Shown here: in pieces, positions 1 through 6,774 of the stretch | How positions within the stretch are numbered: the first letter of the stretch is position 1 | Layout of the letters: every line of letters begins with the position of its first letter | Assembly: GCA_964532865.1 (NCBI GenBank) | Contig: CAZHJA010000025.1 | Location: 1-12,639, forward strand | DNA: 12,639 bases | Reading direction: 5' to 3' | Source: CAZHJA01 sp964532865 | GTDB taxonomy: Bacteria; Patescibacteriota; Microgenomatia; UBA1406; GWC2-37-13 | The notes under the pieces: generated by a model | Database searches by the model: none | What the model was told of the DNA's origin: nothing | The model's input: only the letters and a program-made list of their open reading frames with translations | Translations under genes and position numbers: made by a program

Positions 1-1872
1 TTTTTTGTAATATTCTGATTTTTTGATAAGTTCTTTATGAGAATAAAATTTTAGTTCTTTTTCAAAATCCAAAAGAGACAAGTCAAGTATTGCTGTGGAG
101 TTTTCTAAAGTTTTTAATCTATGGGCAATAACAATAGTAAGAGATTGTTCTGCAATTTCTGAAATCATATTTGTAATTGCTTTTTCACTAATTTCATCCA
201 AACTGCTTGTTGGTTCATCTATTAAAACAACTATTGGATTAAAGTATTTTATTCTTAAATATAGACTTGCAAAATTTAATCTTTGTCTTTGTCCGCCTGA
301 TAAATTTAATCCCCCTTCTCCAATTAAAGTATTAAGACCTTTCTTTTCTTTAAAGATATTCCAAAGTCCTACCTTTTTTAATACATTGATAAGTTGGGAA
401 GATGAATAAATATCTGTTTGTTCATTATCTTCAATATTTCTTGGAAGACCAAAAAGCAAATTATATCTTAAACTTCCTCTTAAACTTGATGCAGTTTGCA
501 TTTGCATAGCAATTATTTTCTTTCTTTTTTTATCATTTATTTCATATATATCAATATTATTAATAAAAGCATTTCCTTTGTTTGGTTTTAGTTGCCCTCC
601 AAGAATAGACAAAAATGTAGTTTTTCCTATTCCAGAAGGACCGATTATTCCGTATAGCTTACTCTTTTGTTTTTTATTTACATTAAGATTTAAAAAATGA
701 TTTTCAAAGACTTTTGTTTGATTTTCATAATCAAGATGTAAGTTCTTTATGATTATTGAAGTTGCTTCCTTTTTTAATGCAGGTTGAATATTAATATTTT
801 CTGTTTTTGATAAAACAGGATATGTTTGCTTTCCAAATCCTCTAATAAATTCAAACAAATCATTTATTCTTGTCTTGTGTTGTATAAGTCTGCTTATTTT
901 ATTTCCAATCCATATACTTTGTTCTCCGCTATTTATATATGTCAGCGTTAATGCTAATCCTAAAGCAATACTTATTGTTCCGTTGTTTAAAAGATTAAGA
1001 ACAGCTATTCCTAAAATTACATAGCTTGTAATTAGTATAACTCTTGATAAAAAATTTAAACTTACGTGTCCAATCCACAAAGTAGAAAGCGTGGTCATAA
1101 TATTTTTATGCTTATTTTGAAGTTTAGTATTTTGTTCAATTGTCGCAAAGCTTGAACGAATAAGCTGAATTGACTGCAAGTTTTCTAGATTTGCAGCTTT
1201 TACAGCATCATCATCTTTTATTCTGTATTTTTCAAAGCCTTCTGTGATAAACAACTTGCCTAAGATGCTTATTGCAGAAACAATAATAAATGAGGTAGCT
1301 GCAATAAGTCCCAAATGAGTATTAAAGCTAAAAAGAATAATAATTGTAGTTATAAACTTAACAATGACATCTAATATTTCAAAAGTCATTATATCCAATA
1401 ATTCCTCAAATGAGTTAGTAGCTCTATCTATTTTTGCAATTATTTTTCCACTAGATCTTGTTGTATGAAATATTGGATCTACTGTAAGAAAATAGCGATG
1501 AGCATTATAACTTATACTATACATGCATTGGGATACAAGAATTAAATAATAATACATTGTTCCGTTTGAAAAAAGAATGAAAGTAAGTAAAATGCCTGTA
1601 TAGGTAAATAAATACTCAAGCTTTCCTGAAGTAAAAATCAATGTAAATATAACAGGAGCAAGAGAGGAAAGTGCAACTCTAATAGTCATTACAAAAAGCA
1701 CTATTAAATATGGCAATTTCTGGTCAACAATAATTTTCCACCATGGTTTGTTAAAATCCACAGGAAGAACATTCACCTTTTTGTCAAAGCGGAATAGGTT
1801 AAAATTAAACCACCAGTATTTATCTTGAAGTTCTTTAATCTTTTTTTTAAAAAACTTATTCTTTGATACCAT
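1..1872 (-). CDS. ABC exporter half-transporter (membrane domain + ATPase), 3' end outside window
   Basis: 624 residues are readable without a stop; the C-terminus lies beyond the left edge. A cytosolic start of about 50 residues leads into hydrophobic helices (about 54-80, 88-118, 165-208, 270-312), the usual six-helix exporter domain. The nucleotide-binding domain follows: Walker A GPSGIGKTT at 411-419, Q-loop near 457-459, signature LSGGQ at 524-528, Walker B VVLIDEP ending in catalytic Glu553, and switch His584. Membrane domain plus ATPase in one chain is typical of homo- or heterodimeric exporters (MsbA/multidrug type); the substrate cannot be read from sequence. The ATG at 1872 was chosen because an upstream ATG (1881 region) runs into a stop after eight codons. 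It lies 33 nt after the sufB stop and has its own -10-like element, so it may be transcribed separately. ABC family is certain; substrate is unknown. Confidence 0.93.
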   Translation of the reverse strand, partial: MVSKNKFFKKKIKELQDKYWWFNFNLFRFDKKVNVLPVDFNKPWWKIIVDQKLPYLIVLFVMTIRVALSSLAPVIFTLIFTSGKLEYLFTYTGILLTFILFSNGTMYYYLILVSQCMYSISYNAHRYFLTVDPIFHTTRSSGKIIAKIDRATNSFEELLDIMTFEILDVIVKFITTIIILFSFNTHLGLIAATSFIIVSAISILGKLFITEGFEKYRIKDDDAVKAANLENLQSIQLIRSSFATIEQNTKLQNKHKNIMTTLSTLWIGHVSLNFLSRVILITSYVILGIAVLNLLNNGTISIALGLALTLTYINSGEQSIWIGNKISRLIQHKTRINDLFEFIRGFGKQTYPVLSKTENINIQPALKKEATSIIIKNLHLDYENQTKVFENHFLNLNVNKKQKSKLYGIIGPSGIGKTTFLSILGGQLKPNKGNAFINNIDIYEINDKKRKKIIAMQMQTASSLRGSLRYNLLFGLPRNIEDNEQTDIYSSSQLINVLKKVGLWNIFKEKKGLNTLIGEGGLNLSGGQRQRLNFASLYLRIKYFNPIVVLIDEPTSSLDEISEKAITNMISEIAEQSLTIVIAHRLKTLENSTAILDLSLLDFEKELKFYSHKELIKKSEYYKK

Positions 1873-1880
1873 GAATTTCC

Positions 1881-1889
1881 ATTATATCA
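1881..1889 (-). promoter_or_regulatory. Extended -10 box for the ABC exporter
   Basis: The minus strand reads TGATATAAT, an extended -10 (TGn-TATAAT), with 8 nt between it and the ATG at 1872. No good -35 is visible, as is common with extended -10 promoters. Transcription would start at or within a couple of bases of the ATG, so the message would be leaderless or nearly so. A GGA lies in the 8-nt gap, but would fall at the very 5' end of the RNA. The yibE/F gene has the same nonamer. Confidence 0.5.
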
Positions 1890-1905
1890 CTAAGTGAAGC
1901 TGAAT

Positions 1906-2838
1906 TTAAGTAAGCATTCCTTGAATAATTAATTCTTCTGCCTTTTTTTCAGAAAGACCTTTTGCCATCAATACGTCTAACTGTTTATTATCAACTCCTC
2001 CCAAACTTGCTTCATGGGTAATGCGTGCTTTTGGATGAAGTACTTCTGCAACAGGATATGCCTTGACATTTCCATTATCCTGAAGAATTTCTATGCAGTT
2101 AATATGGCCTTTTGCATATTCTCCTTTTGCCACAATTTTATTATACACAAGTGCGCTTGCACAATCCTTAACTGCAATTTTAGATTCTAAATAACATTTG
2201 GATTTTTTGCCAATAAGATTTGCGGAGTCTTTAATTTTAATCTTGTCATTGCCGTAGCCTTTGAGTTTTACTTTCATTTCAGCACTGGCCATTTCATATA
2301 GATTACAGTGGTAATTAAGATTAATAAAACCAGCTTTTCCATTTAACATTTCAAAATTTGATTTGAATTTTGCTTTTTTTAACATATTAATATCCATATC
2401 AATATTTACTTTTGTAGTTCCAGCTTTATTATGAATATGTTTTCCTAAGTAAGTAAGATTTGCATTTTCTTCAAGTTTAATTTTTCCCTTCATAATATGT
2501 GTAACTTTAGTGTTTTGTGGAAAAGAGCAATATGCAATTATTTTGAGTGAGGATCCTTTTTTTAAGAGAATATCAATATTAATCTTTTGAGTTTGTAATT
2601 TGTTGTTTATCATTCCAAAACAAAAGAATATAGGTTTTTTAAATATTTTTTTGTTTTCAACAGTAATTTCAAAGTTGATACCATTTATTGTTTCTTTTCG
2701 ATTAATAATTATTCCGTTTGGTATCTTTTCCCCAAGAATCTTGTTGAAATTAACAATACAAAAACCAGATGATTTTTTTAATAGAAAAGATATTTTTGAG
2801 ATTTTTACTAGTTTTTTGTAATCACTATTTATTATCAT
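1906..2838 (-). CDS. SufB/SufD-family Fe-S cluster assembly scaffold
   Basis: 310 residues. The C-terminal third carries the SufBD core signature: KARITHEASLG at 270-280 with the conserved His275, followed by a helical tail (KQLDVLMAKGLSEKKAEELI) that matches SufB/SufD ends. In the family this protein pairs with SufC ATPase to build or transfer Fe-S clusters in the cytosol. At about 310 residues it is shorter than E. coli SufB (about 495) or SufD (about 420). By hand alignment, the position of the SufB catalytic Cys (Cys405 in E. coli) is Gly256 here. Other cysteines (27, 73, 104, 178, 215, 226, 248) could act instead. The ATG at 2838 overlaps sufC by 14 nt (translational coupling); an in-frame TTG at 2865 is less likely. 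Short single SufB-like proteins partnered only with SufC match the minimal SUF-like (SMS) type; calling it SmsB is inference. Confidence 0.85.
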   Translation of the reverse strand: MIINSDYKKLVKISKISFLLKKSSGFCIVNFNKILGEKIPNGIIINRKETINGINFEITVENKKIFKKPIFFCFGMINNKLQTQKINIDILLKKGSSLKIIAYCSFPQNTKVTHIMKGKIKLEENANLTYLGKHIHNKAGTTKVNIDMDINMLKKAKFKSNFEMLNGKAGFINLNYHCNLYEMASAEMKVKLKGYGNDKIKIKDSANLIGKKSKCYLESKIAVKDCASALVYNKIVAKGEYAKGHINCIEILQDNGNVKAYPVAEVLHPKARITHEASLGGVDNKQLDVLMAKGLSEKKAEELIIQGMLT

Positions 2839-3547
2839 AAGGTATATTTTTATGTTTGCATTCAATACATTTATTTTTATAAAATTTAATGATATTTTTA
2901 GGATTTCCTTTTAGAATTATTTTTCCTCCACAAATTAAAAATGCATAGTCAGAATTTTTTAATAATTCAAGATTATGAGTTATAATAATAACAGCAATAT
3001 TGGATTTTTTCAGATCAGATATTACATTTTTAATATTGTCAAATGATTCAATATCAATTCCTGAGTCAGGCTCATCCAAAATAGCTAATTTAGGCTTGGT
3101 TGTTATAATTGATGCAAGTTCTATTCTTTTTCTTTCTCCTCCGCTTAATGTATTATCAAGAACTCTTGACAAATATAAGTTAGGATTAAGACCTACTTGT
3201 AAAAGAGACTTAAAAACTAGGTTTTTATCTGAGCATGAAATTTCTAAATATTTTTGAACAGTAATTCCTTCAAATCGTGCAGGTTCCTGCCATGCAAGAG
3301 CAATTCCTTTTTTTGCTCTTTTATATATATTTAATTTATTAATATTTTCATTTTTAAAAATAATATTGCCTTTATAATTTGAATATCCTTTTACTCCCAT
3401 AAGAATATATGCAAGAGTGGATTTACCAGCTCCATTTTCACCAATAATGCAATATGATCCACTTTTTTGTATATCAAGTGAAATATTATTTAAAATAATT
3501 CTTCCATTTTTTTGATATTTTAAATTTCTTACTTTTAAAATGCTCAT
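2825..3547 (-). CDS. sufC: SufC, ABC-type ATPase of Fe-S cluster assembly
   Basis: 240 residues, the usual SufC length. Walker A GENGAGKST is at 36-44, Q-loop Gln87 within LAWQEPARFEG (83-94), signature LSGGE at 134-138, Walker B LAILDEP at 154-160 with Glu159, the SGID D-loop, and switch His191. There are no membrane segments: SufC is a soluble ATPase that binds SufB/SufD and drives conformational change during cluster assembly. The immediate SufB-family neighbour, with overlapping frames, distinguishes it from a transporter ATPase. The tail holds a Cys-x2-Cys (227 and 230) followed by Lys-His, which I do not recall as standard for SufC. The ATG has a Shine-Dalgarno (AAAGGA) over the end of yibE/F. 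No cysteine desulfurase (SufS) or SufE/SufU lies in the window. Confidence 0.93.
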   Translation of the reverse strand: MSILKVRNLKYQKNGRIILNNISLDIQKSGSYCIIGENGAGKSTLAYILMGVKGYSNYKGNIIFKNENINKLNIYKRAKKGIALAWQEPARFEGITVQKYLEISCSDKNLVFKSLLQVGLNPNLYLSRVLDNTLSGGERKRIELASIITTKPKLAILDEPDSGIDIESFDNIKNVISDLKKSNIAVIIITHNLELLKNSDYAFLICGGKIILKGNPKNIIKFYKNKCIECKHKNIPYDNK

Positions 3548-3553
3548 AAATAT

Positions 3554-3559
3554 TCCTTT
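3554..3559 (-). promoter_or_regulatory. Ribosome binding site of sufC, overlapping the yibE/F stop codon
   Basis: The minus strand reads TAAAGGAATATTTATG. The first TAA is the yibE/F stop, and AAAGGA sits 6 nt before the sufC ATG. This fixes the sufC start and implies that ribosomes finishing yibE/F can pass directly to sufC, supporting one transcript. Confidence 0.7.
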
Positions 3560-4664
3560 ATATTTTTTTTAATTTGCTTTCTTTTTTTTCTAAATAGCAG
3601 GATAAAAATGTAGTAATAGGAACAGCAGAAACAAGTCCAATACTTGCAATTAATGTTCTAATTATTTCAGTAGCTACAATTTCCTGATTAATAGCCATGC
3701 CGTATGACATTTGACTGTTTTGAAATAATATAAAAAGGGGGAGAGAAGCTCCAGCATAAACCAATATTAAAGTATTAACCATTGAAGCTATATGGTCGTT
3801 TCCAATATGCATACTGTGTTTGTAAAGTTCTTTAAGAGAATAACTGGGTTTAGCTTTATGAAGTTTTTCTACAATTGCAGCTTGTGCTACAGTAATATCA
3901 TCAAGTACTCCTAAAGAGCCGATAATAATGCCTGCAAGAAGAAGATTTTTAATATTAATAACTCCATTTTTCATGCTTTGAAGATAAATTGCCTGTTCAT
4001 TAGCAAAGCCGCTTAATTTCGTAGCATTAATAAAAAAATGAGCAAGTATTGTTATAAGAGCTAAGGCAAACAAAGTTCCTATTAAAGCCCTTGTTGTTTT
4101 TTTGTTTATTCCATGAGACATATAGTATGTAATGGGTGAGATTATTGCAGCTGAAATAAGAGAAATTGTTATTGGACTTGCTCCTTTTATGATTTGCGGG
4201 ACTATAAAAAAATTAATAATTCCAAAAGTAATAATCATTGATAAAAAAGATAGAATTCCCTGGCCTTTGCTTACGAGGAAAACAAGAGCTAAAAATATGA
4301 TAAGAAGAAGAATTAATTCTTTTCTACGGACATAATCAATAATATATATTTGGACATTATTTGAATTTGGATCCTGATATATAGAAATAATTACCTTATC
4401 TCCCTGTTTGTACTTAACATAATTTACTGTTTTTGGTACAAAATTAGTTGTTTTAATTTTTTTTCCTTTTTCATCTCCTTTTAAAATCTCAAATTCAAGC
4501 TCTTGTTCTATTTGTTCAATGCCATGTTGATTAATCTGGTCTTCATATATATGAAGAATTTTTACTTCTTTATATTCAGGCCTAATTTCTTGTGTTTTGG
4601 CATTAATACATAAAGGAAAAATTAAAATAAAAACAAAAATAAGCACGAATTTTATAAATTTCAT
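3558..4664 (-). CDS. YibE/F family multi-pass membrane protein
   Basis: 368 residues. A signal-like first helix (3-22) is followed by an exported, mostly polar domain (about 23-112), then a run of about seven hydrophobic segments (about 115-133, 136-157, 164-182, 192-212, 238-260, 292-314, 333-357). The family signature is clear: GSLGVLDDITVAQAA at 249-263 and HIGNDHIASMVNT at 287-298. YibE/F proteins are conserved integral membrane proteins whose substrate is not established; transport is presumed. The gene is first in the block leading into sufC and sufB, with only 10 nt before sufC, so co-expression with the Fe-S genes is likely. The ATG at 4664 lies 6 nt after a -10 box, with no Shine-Dalgarno. 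It is divergent from the small plus-strand gene at 4822. Confidence 0.9.
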   Translation of the reverse strand: MKFIKFVLIFVFILIFPLCINAKTQEIRPEYKEVKILHIYEDQINQHGIEQIEQELEFEILKGDEKGKKIKTTNFVPKTVNYVKYKQGDKVIISIYQDPNSNNVQIYIIDYVRRKELILLLIIFLALVFLVSKGQGILSFLSMIITFGIINFFIVPQIIKGASPITISLISAAIISPITYYMSHGINKKTTRALIGTLFALALITILAHFFINATKLSGFANEQAIYLQSMKNGVINIKNLLLAGIIIGSLGVLDDITVAQAAIVEKLHKAKPSYSLKELYKHSMHIGNDHIASMVNTLILVYAGASLPLFILFQNSQMSYGMAINQEIVATEIIRTLIASIGLVSAVPITTFLSCYLEKKESKLKKI

Positions 4665-4670
4665 ATATCT

Positions 4671-4679
4671 ATTATATCA
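4671..4679 (-). promoter_or_regulatory. Extended -10 box for the yibE/F-sufC-sufB operon (leaderless)
   Basis: The minus strand reads TGATATAAT ending 6 nt before the ATG at 4664, which puts the expected transcription start on the A of ATG. No ribosome binding site is present. A TTGACA on the same strand (4706-4701) is 24 nt from the -10, too far to serve as its -35. The identical nonamer precedes the ABC exporter gene. Confidence 0.6.
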
Positions 4680-4752
4680 AGCAAATTATGTAATAATAGT
4701 TGTCAATCTCGCCCTTGTTTTTTTAAATCAAGAAATTTGGTATAATTTGAGC

Positions 4753-4780
4753 TTGACAAATAAAAAAATAGCTTTATTAT
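4753..4780 (+). promoter_or_regulatory. Sigma70-type promoter of the 53-residue protein gene
   Basis: TTGACA (4753-4758) and TATTAT (4775-4780) are separated by 16 nt. The predicted transcript starts near 4787, giving a leader of about 35 nt that contains the strong Shine-Dalgarno at 4806-4815. Confidence 0.55.
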
Positions 4781-4805
4781 TATACTATTATTAGTTTTGA
4801 GGCAA

Positions 4806-4815
4806 AAGGAGGTGA
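4806..4815 (+). promoter_or_regulatory. Perfect Shine-Dalgarno (AAGGAGGTGA)
   Basis: AAGGAGGTGA is a full-length match to the usual 16S rRNA 3' end, placed 6 nt before the ATG at 4822. It is the strongest ribosome site in the window and the main evidence that the short frame after it is a real, highly translated gene. Confidence 0.9.
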
Positions 4816-4821
4816 AAAATT

Positions 4822-4983
4822 ATGAGATTTTACAGCGTTCAAATTAGAGATTTCGTTGAAGTACCTGAAGATCAAACTGAAGTAGTTACAATGAAAAATG
4901 GAAAAAAAGCTGCAAAAGCAACAGTTGAAAAAGACGGAAAAACATTAAAGCTTTTTAAGATATTAGGTAAAAACGAACAATAA
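4822..4983 (+). CDS. Small 53-residue protein, conserved-looking, function unknown
   Basis: The frame starts MRFYSVQIRDFVEVPEDQTE and ends LFKILGKNEQ. It is rich in Lys and Glu, has no signal peptide, membrane segment or cysteine, and its alternating pattern suggests a small beta-rich domain. A TTGACA/TATTAT promoter and a perfect Shine-Dalgarno precede it, so it is probably abundant. I cannot assign a named family; the tidy small fold would fit a nucleic-acid- or protein-binding accessory factor, but that is a guess. It opens the plus-strand block, back to back with the yibE/F operon, and is followed by a 14-bp hairpin. Confidence 0.82.
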   Translation: MRFYSVQIRDFVEVPEDQTEVVTMKNGKKAAKATVEKDGKTLKLFKILGKNEQ

Positions 4984-5002
4984 TAACAAAAATAAAGGAG
5001 TA

Positions 5003-5071
5003 TATAGGCTTGTTCTGTAAAGAAAATAAGTGTAATTATAATGTGTAGTGTAATAAGAGAACAAGCCTATA
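5003..5071 (+). repeat. Inverted repeat: perfect 14-bp stem with 41-nt loop
   Basis: TATAGGCTTGTTCT (5003-5016) is exactly complementary to AGAACAAGCCTATA (5058-5071). The loop is AT-rich, and no T-tract follows, so it is not a standard intrinsic terminator. It lies in the 190-bp gap after the 53-residue gene (stop 4983) and before the promoter at 5135. It could be a 3' mRNA-stabilising structure, a small structured RNA, or a remnant of an inverted-repeat element. The rest of the gap shows nothing else I can support. Confidence 0.75.
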
Positions 5072-5134
5072 CTAACGAGAATAAATATATAGAATAAAAA
5101 GTGTAAAAGATATTTATAAAGTGGACAAGGAAAG

Positions 5135-5163
5135 TTGACAAACCTTTTTTATTATATTATTCT
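5135..5163 (+). promoter_or_regulatory. Promoter of the secreted coiled-coil protein gene
   Basis: TTGACA (5135-5140) and TATTCT (5158-5163) have the optimal 17-nt spacing. The predicted start falls about 3-4 nt before the ATG at 5174, and there is no Shine-Dalgarno. The TTG of the -35 box is in frame with the gene but should not be taken as its start codon. Confidence 0.6.
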
Positions 5164-5173
5164 TGTCTTACAT

Positions 5174-5932
5174 ATGAGAAAAATTCATGCCTACGTCTTT
5201 TTACTAATACTTGTTTTATCATTTCAAACTTCATTAAGTCAAGTTCTTGCAGAAATAGAACCAACTGATAGTGTTGCGACTATAAGTGTTACAGATGAAA
5301 ATACTACAACCTCAGAAACTTCAGCAGTACCAGCAGCACCAGAAACATCAGCAATAAAAGACAAGCAATCTTTAGTAAAAGACAAAAAAGCTCAAAGAGA
5401 AGCAAAAATGCTAGAAATAAGACAGAAAATCAAAGATAAAAAAGCAGAGGTTTTACAAAAAAGAGAAGAGTTTAGAGTAAAAGTACAGGAAATAAAAGAT
5501 GAGAAAAAAAAGGAGATTGTTGAAAGAATAGATATAAAAATGAGTAGTGCAAATGAAAAAAGAACAAGTATTATGAAGCAGGCATTACAGAAAATGACTT
5601 TATTTATTGAAAGGATTCAAGAAAAAGTAAATGTAGAAAAAGAAAATGGACAAGATACTACAGAAATTGAAAGTTTAATAACAAGTGCCGAGTCTGCAAT
5701 TGCCGATGCAGAAGAAGCCGTAGAGACACAAGCAGGAAAAGAATATGTTATTACAATTACTGATGAAACAAAACTTCATGATGCAGTAAAACCAATAGTA
5801 GATCAACTTAAGGCAGATCTTAAAAATGTACACAATGTAGTAAGAGAAGCAAAAGAAGCTGTTGTAGTAGCAGCAAAAGGATATGGAGTATTAAAAGTTA
5901 ATTCTTCAAATAAGCCTGAAGATACACAATAA
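5174..5932 (+). CDS. Secreted coiled-coil protein, function unknown
   Basis: 252 residues from the ATG at 5174. A signal peptide is clear: Met-Arg-Lys, a hydrophobic stretch (about 6-15), then a likely cut after SQVLA (around 26). A Thr/Ser/Ala/Pro-rich linker (about 28-60) leads into a long Lys/Glu-rich region (about 65-185) with heptad-like spacing, expected to form an extended coiled coil. The last 70 residues mix beta-like (EYVITITDE) and helical stretches and contain no cysteine. It is probably exported and rod-shaped. It carries no enzyme motif, and no named family is recognised. The next gene, an anchored small protein, begins 7 nt after its stop, so the two are probably co-transcribed and may act together at the cell surface. 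Confidence 0.88.
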   Translation: MRKIHAYVFLLILVLSFQTSLSQVLAEIEPTDSVATISVTDENTTTSETSAVPAAPETSAIKDKQSLVKDKKAQREAKMLEIRQKIKDKKAEVLQKREEFRVKVQEIKDEKKKEIVERIDIKMSSANEKRTSIMKQALQKMTLFIERIQEKVNVEKENGQDTTEIESLITSAESAIADAEEAVETQAGKEYVITITDETKLHDAVKPIVDQLKADLKNVHNVVREAKEAVVVAAKGYGVLKVNSSNKPEDTQ

Positions 5933-5939
5933 ATATAAT

Positions 5940-6290
5940 ATGGAACCAACTCAAGACATAAATAAATCTTTTACACCTTTACCACAAAAAGATGGAGCTC
6001 CAGTAGCGCCAGAGCATAAAGCATCTTCAAAAAAAGGACTATTAATATTAATGATTCTTTTTTTAATTCTTATTGTTTTAGGAGCTGCATATTTTTTAGT
6101 TATCAAAGTACAGCCAAATCTTAAATCAACACTGAACCTTAATTCCCCAACAGTTATACCTTCTCCTTTGGTTGTTAGCCCAACAATAAGCAGTACAGAA
6201 AGCGCTGAACTTCTTGAAGCAGAAAGTATTGATATTGGAAGCATAGAAGCAGATATGCAGGATATTGAAAAAGATCTTGCAGAGCTTTAA
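5940..6290 (+). CDS. Small single-pass membrane protein, function unknown
   Basis: 116 residues: a polar Pro-rich N-terminus (1-29), a Lys pair, one strong membrane helix (about 33-54), a Ser/Pro/Thr-rich linker (about 65-85), and an acidic helical tail (about 86-116). The N-terminus is probably cytosolic with the tail outside. The acidic tail could contact the Lys-rich coiled coil of the upstream secreted protein, but this is inference. It starts 7 nt after the previous stop without a Shine-Dalgarno, which suggests reinitiation from the upstream gene. Confidence 0.8.
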   Translation: MEPTQDINKSFTPLPQKDGAPVAPEHKASSKKGLLILMILFLILIVLGAAYFLVIKVQPNLKSTLNLNSPTVIPSPLVVSPTISSTESAELLEAESIDIGSIEADMQDIEKDLAEL

Positions 6291-6355
6291 AATCTTCACA
6301 TTTTCCATTAAAAAAAGAAACTTTCTTTAATATTTTACTTTTTAATAATCTCGAC

Positions 6356-6383
6356 TTGATAAATTTAAAATATTTACTATAAT
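6356..6383 (+). promoter_or_regulatory. Promoter of the DUF5320/DUF134 region
   Basis: TTGATA (6356-6361) and TATAAT (6378-6383) are 16 nt apart. A start near 6390 gives a leader of about 53 nt with a strong ribosome site. The -10 lies within TTACTATAAT (6374-6383), repeated exactly at 6414-6423. The second copy sits immediately before the Shine-Dalgarno, so a start from it would remove most of that site. Confidence 0.6.
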
Positions 6384-6398
6384 GAATATATATTCATT
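6381..6398 (+). promoter_or_regulatory. 18-bp perfect palindrome over the -10 box and start site (candidate operator)
   Basis: AATGAATATATATTCATT is an exact 9+9 inverted repeat with no spacer. It overlaps the last three bases of the -10 box and covers the expected transcription start. This is the geometry of a repressor operator for a symmetric dimer. The nearest predicted DNA-binding protein is the DUF134 product at 6775, a possible autoregulator. Chance is not excluded in such AT-rich DNA, but the TGAAT/ATTCA ends add specificity. Confidence 0.5.
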
Positions 6399-6427
6399 AT
6401 TAAGAATTATAAGTTACTATAATAAAA

Positions 6428-6435
6428 GGGGGTGA
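6428..6435 (+). promoter_or_regulatory. Strong Shine-Dalgarno of the DUF5320 gene
   Basis: GGGGGTGA lies 8 nt before the ATG at 6444 and matches AGGAGGTGA with one A-to-G change. It fixes the start codon and marks this gene, with the 53-residue gene, as initiated by the classical ribosome-binding route. Confidence 0.75.
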
Positions 6436-6443
6436 AATAAAAT

Positions 6444-6698
6444 ATGCCAGCATTTGATGGAACAGGTCCAAGAGGAATGGGTCCAAAGACAGGAAGACAA
6501 ATGGGCTCTTGTTGCATGGGTTTTGGAATGAGAAGAGGCTTGGTTGGTGGTCGTGGCTTAGGTCGGTATTTTGGATGGGGACAGCAAACTCAAGATAAAG
6601 ATCAACAAAAACAAGCTCTTCAAGATTACAAAAAAGCCTTGCAGGAAGAACTTGAAGACCTAGATAAAGAGCTTGAAAAAGTAAATAACGAAGAATAA
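6444..6698 (+). CDS. DUF5320 domain-containing small protein
   Basis: 84 residues. The N-terminal half is the DUF5320 hallmark: MPAFDGTGPRGMGPKTGR, then Gly/Met/Arg-rich sequence with Cys23-Cys24 and GRGLGRYFGWG. The C-terminal half (about 48-84) is a Gln/Lys/Glu-rich coiled coil, probably for oligomerisation. Proteins of this type are small and cytosolic, with no established function. In anaerobic bacteria and archaea they often lie near DUF134 and NifX/NafY-like metal-cluster proteins, which suggests a metal-related role. Here a DUF134 gene follows, but no NifX-like gene is in the window. A strong terminator lies just after the stop. Confidence 0.85.
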   Translation: MPAFDGTGPRGMGPKTGRQMGSCCMGFGMRRGLVGGRGLGRYFGWGQQTQDKDQQKQALQDYKKALQEELEDLDKELEKVNNEE

Positions 6699-6705
6699 GA
6701 AGAAG

Positions 6706-6753
6706 AATAACCCCCCTTATCAGAAATGATCAGGTGGGTTATTTATTTTTTTT
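6706..6753 (+). terminator. Intrinsic terminator after the DUF5320 gene
   Basis: AATAACCCCCC (6706-6716) pairs with GGTGGGTTATT (6733-6743) with one mismatch. Within the loop, ATCA/TGAT close a GAAA tetraloop. A T-rich tract follows (6742-6753). This is the only convincing rho-independent terminator in the window. It separates DUF5320 from the DUF134 gene. Confidence 0.85.
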
Positions 6754-6754
6754 A

Positions 6755-6760
6755 TATAAT
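6755..6760 (+). promoter_or_regulatory. Possible -10 box for the DUF134 gene
   Basis: TATAAT lies directly after the terminator T-tract, 14 nt before the ATG at 6775, but no -35 or TG extension accompanies it. DUF134 could use this weak promoter, or be expressed by read-through of the terminator. Confidence 0.3.
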
Positions 6761-6774
6761 TTAAATAAAGTACT

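Noticed and set aside
95..409. 104-codon open frame on the plus strand
   Set aside because: It is antisense to the ABC ATPase domain, whose signature and Walker B motifs lie on the other strand.
2839..2865. TTG at 2865 as start of the SufB-family protein
   Set aside because: It has no Shine-Dalgarno and adds nine residues without family support. The ATG at 2838 gives a normal 14-nt coupling overlap with sufC.
4701..4706. TTGACA on the minus strand as -35 for yibE/F
   Set aside because: It is 24 nt from the TATAAT, outside the usable range. The extended -10 is the better explanation.
4994..5049. A 12-codon frame starting TTG at 5011 after an AAAGGAG
   Set aside because: It is very short with a weak start codon inside the hairpin stem, and has no further support. 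The purine run is more likely incidental.
5135..5173. TTG at 5135 as start of the secreted coiled-coil protein, adding 13 residues
   Set aside because: That TTG is the -35 box (TTGACA) of a well-spaced promoter. The ATG at 5174 begins a textbook signal peptide.
6307..6331. Hairpin followed by T-rich DNA after the 5940-6290 gene as an intrinsic terminator
   Set aside because: The possible stem is almost all A-T with a bulge and nearly no loop, so it would be too weak to call.
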